Origin: Kalmusia sp. IMI 367209 | Lineage: Eukaryota > Ascomycota > Dothideomycetes > Pleosporales > Didymosphaeriaceae | Direction of reading: 5' to 3' | NCBI GenBank assembly: GCA_027946365.1 | Contig: JAPEUQ010000009.1 | Coordinates: forward strand, 1,178,001 to 1,242,000 | Length of the DNA stretch: 64,000 nt | Shown: piece by piece, positions 37,274-47,443 of the stretch | Layout: each line of letters starts with the position of its first letter | How positions within the stretch are numbered: the stretch's first letter is position 1 | Notes under the pieces: model-generated | What the model was told of the DNA's origin: nothing | What the model saw: only the letters and a program-made list of their open reading frames with translations | Database searches by the model: none | Translations under genes and position numbers: made by a program

Positions 37274-39165
37274 GCTCTCGGTATGCCAAGGCTGCTGGGG
37301 GCTTTGGTCGCTGTGTGGTACCCGTTTGTAAGCCTGGTGCTGTTGTGCGGTATCCTGTACTTGACCGGTCCCCTGTACACTGTTGTGGCGGTATGTGTTG
37401 CTCGATGCGACGGAGTCCCAGGCTTGCATCTTAGAAGTGCGATTCTAATCTTCTATATAAATACGAGCTTAAGGTGCACCACGAAACGTACATGCCAGAG
37501 TAAGGGTTATATATCGCGTCCGCGATATGTCCAAGAATCTCACAGCCTCCCTTCCACCCTCGTGTTCAGTATCGCATTGTCTTGGTTTGGGGCGGTGTCT
37601 GCACGAATGTAGATAAATCTCTCTAAATAGAATAGTGTACGCTGCAGACATTTGCGCGCGTTTTCATTGGGTCGTCGAGGGCGCGTTTCAGGGTGGAGGG
37701 CTGCGGATTGGGGGCGCGCGCGGTTGCGTGCCTCAGGCTTGTTTCATGGCTGCAATTGTGATATTGCGCGACTAAGTCGGACAAAAGAAGAACAGAAACT
37801 TGTACATAGTCGTAAATCTGTGTTTTTCCTATAAATAAAAGTAGCATATTGTATCGTTGGGATACACTCATAGGAAAATCTCGGGCTCACTGGCAGTCAA
37901 GAATGTTGTAGGTAGGAGAAAGAGCTCCTAGGTCAACTAGGCTTTATAGCTGAGATCTAGTCAAGCTTAGTCATCGACTGTTGGCAACTCATTTCTATGA
38001 GGACTCTCTATGGGTAGGCAAAGTGCAAAGAATTGATGCATGGAATGAATTGAATCTATCTAGGAAGCAAGAAGATAAGTAAAGAAACTTGAAGAGTCTA
38101 CACAGGCACAGTTTCCTAGTATATATACAGTGAGCCATCTACTGTTGCACAATATGTTTTCTGGAACGGTGGTATCATTGATGCTATTACATTTGCGTAA
38201 TGTCTGAGGCACTTACGACTCATTCAGTCGTGTAAATCGCGGGATGGGCGGCACAACACGATTTATTGGTTGTAGACGTCACGACGCATCAAGATCGTAT
38301 CGAGCATACAGAGAAGAGCATCTAGATATCATGATTTGCTCATGATGGTCTCTATCGACGAGTACGTAGAAATTGCGACCAAGTGACATTACCATTCTTA
38401 TTTTCATCTCTGCGATAGATTGCCATTGCACTAACCCTTCCTAGTTCAATTATTACCCTTGCTTTACATCCTTTGGTACCTTAGTCATGACTTGAACGCA
38501 GTGGTCTTTGATTGCAGACGACGGCAAAAGTTCATAGTTCAGGCGAGTTGATATAGGAACAGTCGAACAATACTGTGCATACATGTGTTGCATATAGTTT
38601 TAAGAGAGATGGTGAAGTCAAATTCTCAATTTTGCCTGAAGTTATAGTCATAGGATGAAGAATGCGTGGACTATATTTATGCTTATTCAGTCTCTTATCT
38701 GAGTGCTGTGGCCTTCAAGCCTGGATACTGTGCAGTACTATTATTCAAATCCTCTCGTCTCAGTCTTTCTCATTCAATTGCATCCTGAAAACTACGCTGA
38801 ATCCAAGATGAGTTTGACTTTAGATGTCGCTTCACCATACACCAGTAAAAGAATCGGAGCCGGGCCATTCCGACTCCGCCGTGAGCCTCCGCTTCATAGA
38901 CTCGCCCCGTCATGATACAGCAAATAGGCACCGTTTGTAACGCTTAGTGTAGGAATATGGGAACGCTACTTACCATATTTGGTGTAATCTATGTAAGACG
39001 GTAAGCGCTAGGTTGCGCGATTGCGCACCTACGTGCTACTTCGGCGATTCCAACAATAATATAAAATAAACACGTTAGTAGTTCTTTCGCATTGCCAACA
39101 GCTCTGTAATACTCAACACTCGAGAATATTGTGACGAAGCCAACACTCCGATCACCACCGACACC
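37274..39165. other. AT-rich gene-poor stretch
   Basis: About 1.9 kb. From roughly 37.8 kb to 39.1 kb it is clearly AT-richer than its neighbours, with few long frames. No gene, transposon ends or long repeats were seen by eye. It separates the housekeeping side from the metabolic cluster. Confidence 0.5.
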
Positions 39166-40303
39166 ATGAGCGAACTCAAAGAACTAGACTCAATCGAGAT
39201 CCAAGTCCTTGTCGATAATGAGCTCGATCCCATCTCCAAATCTCCCCATGCAGCCGTCAAGGATGCAACATCTTTCCAGCTTTCCGATCTCGCACCAGGG
39301 TCGCGCGGTGTAGCTGCTAAAGAATTGCGCATGGATAACCTATGCTGTGGCGCACACGGCCTATCTCTTATGATTGTACACATGTTCTCCCCCAACCCTG
39401 TATATATTGAGTCTTCTAACGTGTTGTATAGACTGCGACAGTAGGCTCAAGCAAACACACTCTCCTCTTCGATGCTGGCCCCGAAGAAGACGTCTTCGAA
39501 AAAAACGTCACCCGTTCCCGCACAGATCTCAGCGCCGTCGAACACATCCACCTGTCGCACTGGCATCGAGATCACTCTGGCGGCCTGCCCCGCGCTATAC
39601 GCATGATTCATAGCGCCCGACTCTCTAATAGTCCCCTCGGCAAAGTAGCTGTAGATGTGCACCCGAACCGCCCTGCCTTCCGCGGCATCAACATCGGACC
39701 ATTCATTGTCTCGCTGGAGAGCGATCCGACTTTTGAAGAGCTGGCGGGCGCGGGCGCAGTGGTGAAGAAGGAGAAAGACCCGCATACGGTGCTGGATGGT
39801 ATGTTCTTGGTGTCGGGAGAGGTACCAAGGGAAACAGACTATGAAGTTGGGTTCAAGGGTGGGGTGAGGATTGATGAAGGGAAGGGAGAGTGGGTGCCTG
39901 ATGAGTTGATTATGGATGAGCGATCTGTGGTGTGTAATCTGAAAGGTAAGTTCTCTCCATCTGCCATATATCACTGAGAACTAGCTTACTAACGAGATGC
40001 AAAGGCAAGGGATTAGTCGTCTTCGCGGGATGCAGTCATCCTGGCATCGTAAATATTTGTAGGAATGCGATTGAGTTGGGCGGAGGGGCACCGTTGTATG
40101 CTGTCATTGGTGGCTTTCATCTTGCTGACGGTGACCCGACGAAGCTGCAAAAGTCTGTCGATGATCTAAAAGCGTTGGAGCCGCAGATCTTGATGCCCGG
40201 ACACTGTACAGGATGGAGATTCAAGTTCAAGATTGAGCAGGAGATGACGGGGTCGCTCGTCCCTTGCTTTAGTGGGACCAAGTATACCCTCGAAGCGGTC
40301 TGA
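39166..40303 (+). CDS. Metallo-beta-lactamase-fold hydrolase
   Basis: Zinc (or other di-metal) hydrolase. Exons 39166-39375, 39432-39945, 40005-40303; 340 residues. The metal motif is HLSHWHRDHSGG (the HxHxDH box with the usual loop), with LLFDAGPE before it, GCSHPGI in the third exon as the next His, and GGFHL plus a C-terminal MPGHCTGW His. This arrangement is that of the archaeal/bacterial dihydropterin-phosphate-synthase-like MBL proteins, whose fungal substrates are unknown. Intron 2 has a perfect TACTAAC branch site. It is convergent with the oxygenase (220 bp between stops), so membership of the metabolic cluster is likely by position only; I saw no CGGWCCG box before it. Confidence 0.88.
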
Positions 40304-40523
40304 TGTATGCTATCAAGAAAAAGATTTTTGAGGATGCATTACGCGCTGAGTAACCCTAGGATACACAATAGAAGAATGAAAAGGGTTCAAACTTTTGTTT
40401 AATGAGTATATTTTTGAATGATTCATGCAAGTGCTATGCTATTTTAGGAAAACGCCGAGGTAAGGTACCTCCAACACCACGCACCCAAGAAACTGCGCAG
40501 TTTTGATCGCCCTCGGACAATAA

Positions 40524-41594
40524 TCATGCTGCCGCCGCAACAGGTTCCAGCTTCTCCGGCTCCGGGTAGTGGACCGCATTCCTCATAGCTTGATACTCCA
40601 GCGCAGTCAAGTCCTCGTACATGGGCTTATCCTCTGCGCTAATGAATTCTTTGAGCGGGCCGACGTTGACGTGTCGGTCAGCCTTGTTGAAGTACACCAA
40701 GCTCCACCTCTCCGGCACCATGTCGCCCGTCATGTCTCGAGGCTTCGTCACGCGGTGAAGACCAGCCCGCACCCCGCCATTGGTCCAGCGCTGGAAAGTC
40801 TCAGACACGATGACCACGACTTCATCGTCACCGTTGTAAGGCATCGGGATGAACGAGCCTGGGTTCTCGCGGTCCTCGTACTCCAAGCCGCCAGTGCGGT
40901 CGGGGAACACGAGTGAGATGATGCCGAAGTCGTTGTGCGGCCAGATGCGGCTCACCTGTCCGGTCTCAAGCGTCTGGCGTTCGACCGGAGGGAAGTGGTT
41001 GATGCGGATGGTGCTGGCCTCATTCGTGCACTTGGAGGAGAAGAGCTTGGGGTTAAGGCCCATGCCTTCGGCAAGCACCTCCAAGAGGTCAACACACAAG
41101 TCGCCACAATCGAAGAAGAATTTATCCATGGTCTTCTGGTAGCCGGGTAGGGCCTCCTGTGTCGGCCACTGGTTGGGGAATTTCTGATCATCCGGATGTC
41201 CGCAATCGAATGATTCCTAGTTGGTTCAGTGTCCTATCTTTAAGCCTATGTGTAAGTGCCATACCTTGTTGTCACTGAACTTGGGTGATTCTACATCGCC
41301 AGTGTTGCTCTCCAACCACCACGTCTTCTCCTCTCCTGGAGGGCTCCAGCCACGCTGCTGGCCCCTCTTGGGATCATTGATGATGTCCTTCTTGTCGGCA
41401 AAGGGGAGCTTGAAGAAGCTCTTGATCTTGCTGAAGGTATCCTCCACAACAGGCAAAGGAACGCTGTGGTTAACGAGCTTGCAGAAGCCAAACTCTGTCA
41501 TAGCCTCAAGGAACTTTCCGCTGAACTCCGCACGCTGCTGAGCAGTGCCATTGGTCAGGCAGGAAGCGTCAAGAACAGGGATGTCTTTGGCCAT
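40524..41594 (-). CDS. 2-oxoglutarate/Fe(II) dioxygenase, isopenicillin-N-synthase-like
   Basis: Oxygenase that couples 2-oxoglutarate decarboxylation to hydroxylation, desaturation or ring formation on a small molecule. Exons 41594-41265 and 41216-40524 with a 48-nt intron; 340 residues. The N-terminal DIOX_N-type part begins IPVLDASCL and has the GFCKLVNHSVP motif. The iron triad is His204-x-Asp206 (in WPHNDFG) and His264 (GLHRVTKP); 2-oxoglutarate would bind Arg280 and Ser282 (ERWSLVYF). All key residues are present. It shares a 406-bp promoter with the isopropylmalate synthase, with three CGGWCCG boxes, so it is probably co-regulated. In echinocandin producers a similar oxygenase sits with an isopropylmalate-synthase-like gene. 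Substrate unknown. Confidence 0.93.
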
Positions 41595-42000
41595 TTTTGA
41601 AGGTGGGTGTAGGAGAATTGAAGTTCGTTGGAGAAGAAGGCGTCGAAGAACTGATGATCAAGTCGATGCGATAAGCTGTCTGTGATGCCGTTATCAACAG
41701 CGCGAAGCTGCTCAATTTGAATTCGCGAAGTTCCATGCCTGAATAGTGTGGAGTTGCAGTGTGGTAACGGTCCGTCGGTACATCGCAACGATCATTGCCG
41801 ATTGCGGCCCGGACCGAAGCCGAGTCAGCACCAAAGGCGGTCCGATCGTACCTTGCACCGAATATGTCTCGGCTTGTGGCTCGGTGCGTCGCAATGGAAG
41901 TGATCTGCGCACCACTCCACCATGAACTGATGTGAATATGTAAAGCCCTGCTCGTGCGATTTTCGGGGCCAAAGCACGGATAACGCGCACCAACTTCACC
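41595..42000. promoter_or_regulatory. Divergent promoter with three CGGWCCG boxes
   Basis: 406 bp between two start codons. CGGTCCG at 41768-41774, CGGACCG at 41810-41816, CGGTCCG at 41838-41844. Each is a CGG/CCG inverted repeat with one spacer base, the kind of half-site pair that Zn2Cys6 proteins bind. The same heptamer occurs before the isomerase and between the aminotransferase and transporter. Binding by the local regulator is inferred. Confidence 0.55.
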
Positions 42001-43905
42001 ATGCCTATGTGAGCAGTCTTGTGGGTTTTACCAAAGACAGCCTGCTAATAATAGACCCAGGTTACACACATCATCAGAGAAGTACGAGTCCTTCTCTCCG
42101 CCAACACTCTCCGACCGAACATGGCCGTCAAAGAAGATCACAGAAGCTCCGCGCTGGTTAGCAACCGATCTTCGGGATGGCAACCAAAGTCTTGCTCATC
42201 CCATGACGGTTGACCAGAAATGGACCTATTTCGAACTGCTCGTCAAGATAGGGTTCAAGGAAATCGACGTCAGCTTTCCCGGAGCTTCAGATACTGAATT
42301 CAACTTCACCCGCCGATTAGTCGAAACCCCGGGTGCTGTACCAGATGATGTATGGCTACAAGTACTATCACCTTGCCGAAGAGAGTTCATTAAGCGCACT
42401 GTTGAGAGCGTGACCGGAGCAAAGCAGGCTACCATTAGCCTTTACATCGCATCTAGCGATTCCTTCCTAGACACCATCTTCGGTCTGACACAAGAAGACA
42501 TTCTCAATATGGCTGTTGATTGTGTGACCTACACGCGACAAATCACGAAGGAGGATCCAGAACGACAAGATACCACGTGGAATTTAATGTTCAGCCCCGA
42601 AGCCTTTTCCGACACGGATCCATCATATGCCATCAAGCTCTGCGACGCGGTTCGTGAAGCCTGGGATCCAAAGCCAGCCGTACCTATGATCTTGAATCTT
42701 CCCGCCACGGTGGAAATGTGCACACCCAACACGTTCGCTGATCAAGTCGAAATCTTCTGTCGGGCATTTCCACAAGATTCCGTCATTGTATCTCTACATC
42801 CTCACAATGACCGTGGATGCGCCGTTGCTGCTGCCGAACTAGGTCAGCTTGCCGGAGCAAGGAGAGTTGAGGGTTGTCTCTTCGGCAACGGCGAACGGAC
42901 AGGGAATGTAGATCTCGTTACGCTGGCCTTGAATCTCTACACACAAGGTGTCGACCCACATCTTGACTTCTCCGACTTGCCAGGTATTCGTAAGACAGTC
43001 GAGGAGTTGACACGCATCCCCGTACATACACGAGCTCCCTACGCTGGCGATTCGGTGTTCCTCGCCTATAGCGGCTCACATCAAGACGCCATCAACAAGG
43101 GTTTCAAGCAGTGGGAGCAGCCAGCCTCAAAGGACAAGAAGAACATTTGGAAAGTGCCGTATCTGCCTCTCGACCCCAAGGATATTGGCGCCACGTACGA
43201 AAGCGTCATTCGCGTCAATTCACAGAGTGGTAAGGGCGGTGTAGCATGGACCCTAGAGCGGACCGCAAATCTCGAGTTACCACGCAGCCTGCAGCAAGAC
43301 TTTTCCATGGTAGTCAAAGCCGTCTCGGACAAGGTCCAAAGGGTGCTGTCACCGGAAGAACTTCAAGAGTTGTTCCTGAGGAATTACAGGGTTCTCGAAC
43401 GAGATGGCAAGGTGCTTGAACACAGCGCGACTGAAATTGGGGGTGGCCGCTTTGAGGTCCGCGCTACAATTCTCATCAACGGACTCGCGCGCGAAGTCCG
43501 TGGCAAAGGCCCCTCGGTTTCTGCTGCGCTATCTGCCGCTCTCGCTGTTGGTACCGGTCTACAGATCTCATTCGATGTCTATCAGCGGAAGTGGATGGAG
43601 AATGGCCAAGAGCAAGATATGGTTCTTGCCATGTGCGATTTGAAGCGTGGAAAATATACGTCATGGGGTGTCAAGGTGGGATCAAGTCTTGATGTGGAGT
43701 TGATGGCTTGCCTGTCGGCTGTGTTGGTGAGTACTATACGGACTCCTTAAAAGATAACATGCTGACTATCTGCTAGGGCTTGGAGAACCTACTTCAAAGT
43801 CTAAGGTTATTACCGTTATTCCATGGGGCAAAGAGCGAGAATGCAGACACCAATGGTTTCTTCCGGAAAGCTGTGTCTGTGGGTCCATGTTATACTTTCG
43901 GATAA
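42001..43905 (+). CDS. 2-isopropylmalate-synthase-like enzyme (LEU4 paralogue)
   Basis: Condenses acetyl-CoA with a 2-oxoacid; for leucine the acceptor is 2-oxoisovalerate. Exons 42001-42008, 42061-43726, 43777-43905; 600 residues. The first exon is eight bases (ATGCCTAT); splicing over a 52-nt intron with a GCTAATA branch restores the fungal Leu4 start and the TDLRDGNQS motif (Arg41, Asp42). Metal residues lie in SLHPHNDRG (His249, His251). GCLFGNGERTGNVDL follows. The C-terminal LeuA regulatory domain (about residue 420 on) is present but diverged: the usual GNGPISSL-type stretch reads GKGPSVSAAL, and the end is short. That suggests altered feedback control or a different substrate; inference. 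It lies next to the isomerase and aminotransferase, unlike the dispersed leucine genes usual in fungi. Confidence 0.93.
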
Positions 43906-44624
43906 GCATTATAAAGCATTCGCAATGATGAAATTTTGGCCATTTACATATCCACATGAATTCCCGTGTTCTTCAGCCTGTTGTTGCTAGGATTCAAATC
44001 CTCGCTTTCACGTCCACTCCATCGCCTTTCATGCCGCATTGTAATAACCTGACTTGCTTCCTTCTTGTGCAACACCACACTTATACGCAATCCATATCGA
44101 ACATCGAGAATTGGCCAAAATTTTCCGCAAGTGATGGACCATCAGGATTGCTAGGGAATGCATTAATCGATGTTCTCTTATATATTTTATCCCACAGGAA
44201 CGTATTTCGTACGCATCATAACTACAACTCCAGCGTAGAATCTTCTCAAAACAAGATTTCTGCTACAGAGATCGATAAATTGGATTACTCGCTATCATCA
44301 CTTTGCGGTATATTGATTGACGGGACGATTTCTCCGATCATGCATCGGAGAATCCTGAGATCTTCAATCGCGCAGGCTGGGTGCGATAGACTTACCAAAA
44401 ACATCTCTACGCCCCACAATCTGCGGAAAACAATTCCTTAGTTGCTCTAGGAGAAGCCAGCCGATCACGGTTTCGGCTCGGAGCGCTGATCAGCGGGCGC
44501 TTCCATTCCACGTCGGACCGACCTCAAGTTCGCAACCGCACATCGCACCGAGCACACAGCCAGCGACAGAGTATGAAGAGATTACAGACCTCCTTTGTAG
44601 GCGACCACGCCGGACGTGGAGATT
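43906..44624. other. Intergenic, isomerase promoter
   Basis: About 0.7 kb. An ATG-initiated frame of 161 codons (43956-44441) has no protein-like texture and is not called. The end of the stretch is the isomerase promoter. Confidence 0.55.
44514..44520. promoter_or_regulatory. CGGACCG box before the isomerase gene
   Basis: Single CGGACCG, within the longer palindrome TCGGACCGA, about 105 bp before the ATG at 44625. Same heptamer as in the other cluster promoters. Confidence 0.5.
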
Positions 44625-47267
44625 ATGCCCTACAGTATGGATCCCGTTACCGAACCCCGTACGCTCTACGAGAAGATCTTTGATGCCCATGTGGTCGCTG
44701 AGCGAGACGATGGCACAGTACTGTTGTACATCGACCGTCACCTTATTCATGAAGTCACCTCACCCCAGGCATTCGAAGGGCTTGACAACCACGGACGTGC
44801 TGTGCGCCGTCCTCAACTGACGCTCGCTACATCTGATCACAATGTGCCCACGTCACAACGCCCCCGTGGAGTGAAGGCGTCTACCTACCTCACTCGCGAT
44901 GACTCGCGTATTCAGGTCCAAAAGCTGGAGCGGAACGTCAAACGCCACCAGATTCCCTACTTTGGACTTCGTTCGAAGAGACAAGGTATTGTCCACGTCA
45001 TTGGACCCGAACTGGGCTTCACTCTCCCCGGGACTACTATCGTGTGTGGCGACAGTCACACGAGTACACATGGTGCTTTCGGTGCGCTTGCACATGGCAT
45101 CGGCACGAGTGAGGTGGAGCATGTGTTGACCACGCAGACGCTTGTGGCGACTAAGAGCCGCAACATGAACGTAGTAGTTCATGGCCACCTTGCTCCTGGA
45201 GTAACTTCCAAAGATCTGATGCTCTACATCATTGGCACAATTGGTAAGCCCCGTACATTACTTGCTTCTTTAGAGTCAGATATTGATACAGTCCAGGCAC
45301 GGCAGGTGGAACTGGCTCTGTAATTGAGTTCAGCGGACCTGTCATCGAGGGTCTCTCCATGGAGAGTCGCATGTCTCTTTGCAATATGTCTATTGAAGCT
45401 GGCGCAAGAGCCGGACTCATTGCTCCAGACGAAATAACCCTGGCATACATCAAGGGCCGAGAAATGGCACCAAGCCAGACCTGGGCCGCAGCCGAGGCGT
45501 ACTGGAGGACGCTGTACACCGATGTTGGCGCCGTCTTCGACAAGGTGGTGCATATTAACGCTGACCAAGTAGCACACACAGTCACCTGGGGCACCTCGCC
45601 CGAACAGGTCGTGCCAATCACTGGAACCATCCCTGGTCCTAGCGATTTTACAGATCCAGTGAAAAAAGAAAGCTGTCGCCAGGCTTTGGCTTACATGGGA
45701 CTCACCCCTGGAGCAAAAGTCGAAGACGTGCAAGTTGACAAGGTGTTCATTGGATCATGCACAAATGCTCGAATCGAAGACTTCCGCGCAGCTGCTCAGG
45801 TTCTGAAGGGGCATACAGTCGCACCGAATGTCAGACTTGCCCTGGCAGTGCCTGGATCAGGAATTGTTAAGCGCGCCGCCGAGGAGGAAGGGATCGATAT
45901 CATCTTTAAACGTGCTGGATTCCAGTGGAGAGAGGCCGGATGTAGTATGTGCGTTGGTTTGAACGAAGATGCTCTCGCGCCGACCGAGCGTTGCGCTAGT
46001 ACATCTAACCGCAACTTCGAGTCACGTCAGGGGACAGGTACGTGGTGTCAAGTGAATATTTCTTTGGCAAAAATTTCCTTTCCAATTAGCTGAGTCATGT
46101 GATACATATCCCAACTTTCTTTTGACTTATGCTGACTTTGTCCCCGCTGGTTTAGCTGGCAGAACGCATTTGGTTTCGCCAGTAGTTGCTGCTGCCACTG
46201 CGATCAAAGGCACGCTATCTGCACCACCACAGGATCCAAGCTCCTTGGCAGATGTCTCCCGCTTTCAGCGTGTTGATGTAGATTCCACGTACTCGAGTGA
46301 CAGCGAAACATTGTCAGACGAAGACAGCGCCTCGACCACCTCCCTAATATCCTCGTCCTCGGAGTACTCCGGACCAGCAAGCACGGTCAAGCGAGTATGG
46401 ACAGTCGTCAAGAAGCACGTAAGAGAGCACCACGACAGCGTAAACCAAGCTTACGGAGTCTACTACGGGCAGAACGTAGGGAGACAAAGCTCCGCCCAAC
46501 CCAGCCCAGGCCACACAGACCACGCCGTGAAGCAATCCACGCCGCAACCCAAAGCAAAGCCTCTATTCGAAGACAACATCAAGGGCACGGTAGCCATCAT
46601 CGACCGCGCAAACATCGACACCGACGCCATCTTCCCCAAGCAATTCTGCACCACGACGCAGCGCACCGGCCTCGGCCACGCCTTGTTCCACAACCTGCGG
46701 TACAACGCGGACGGCACGCCGAAAGACGACTTCGTCCTCAACCGGCCTACCGCGCGCAATGCGTCGATCCTGCTAGCCACAGGCCCGAATTTCGGATGCG
46801 GCAGCTCCCGCGAACACGCCGTGTGGGCCCTGCAAGACTTCGGTTTCCGCTGCGTTGTGGCGCCGAGCTTCGCGGACATCTTCTACAACAACGCGTTCAA
46901 GAACGGGCTGCTGCTTGCCAAGGTGGACGCTGAAGTGCTGGCACGCATTGTTGGGGAAGTGGATGCGGGGAGGGAGGTTGCGATTAGCCTTAACGATGAA
47001 GCTGTACGAGGGCATCAGGGTGCTGAGCTTGGAAGCTTTATGATCCCCGAGCGTCGCAAGATGGAGTTGCTTAGTGGTGTTGGGGAAATCGAGGCTAGCT
47101 TGGTATTTGAGCCGCAGATTAGACTTTTCGAAGAGCTGAGGGGACGAGTTTCGCCGTGGTATGAGGAAGGTGTTCAGCGGAGGGTTGCCGCACGTCGTCA
47201 TCCTGTCGCGGAAAAACAGAGTGATCCATTTGCAGATGGTGCGGGGACGGAAGCTCTTAGTTGGTAA
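44625..47267 (+). CDS. 3-isopropylmalate dehydratase-like isomerase (LEU1 paralogue)
   Basis: Aconitase-family enzyme moving the hydroxyl of 2-alkylmalate to the 3 position. Exons 44625-45243, 45297-46037, 46156-47267; 823 residues, single chain with large and small domains fused as in fungal Leu1. 4Fe-4S ligands are all present: Cys361 (GSCTN), Cys422 and Cys425 (GCSMC). Other hallmarks: [27 protein letters not shown] and [13 protein letters not shown] of the swivel domain. The linker between domains (about residues 475-588) is long and Ser/Asp-rich. The frame is open upstream to a GTG at 44616; the ATG at 44625 is taken, and one at 44637 is possible. Sequence is visibly diverged from housekeeping Leu1, so a specialised copy is likely. 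Confidence 0.93.
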
Positions 47268-47443
47268 TTTCTCAATGAGATTATGCTTCGCTAGTATCAT
47301 TCTTGCCGCCGCTGATATGATGCCCAAATGCGATTTACGGATCCCCAGCAAGTCCAAGGAAATAACTAGGATGGAAAGAATAGCCGAATTGAACCATCTT
47401 GTGAATTTCTGAAAAGGAAAAAAAAACGTATTCCCTCTTCTTT

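Noticed and set aside
36842..37429. Two separate ORFs of 76 and 108 codons taken alone
   Set aside because: They are pieces of the single spliced gene at 36766-37273 plus intron read-through.
43985..44005. Sequence like a tRNA T-arm (GGATTCAAATCC)
   Set aside because: No matching D-arm, anticodon arm or acceptor stem around it on either strand.
43956..44441. 161-codon ATG frame between synthase and isomerase
   Set aside because: Composition is random-looking, no motif or family match, and it overlaps what should be the isomerase promoter.
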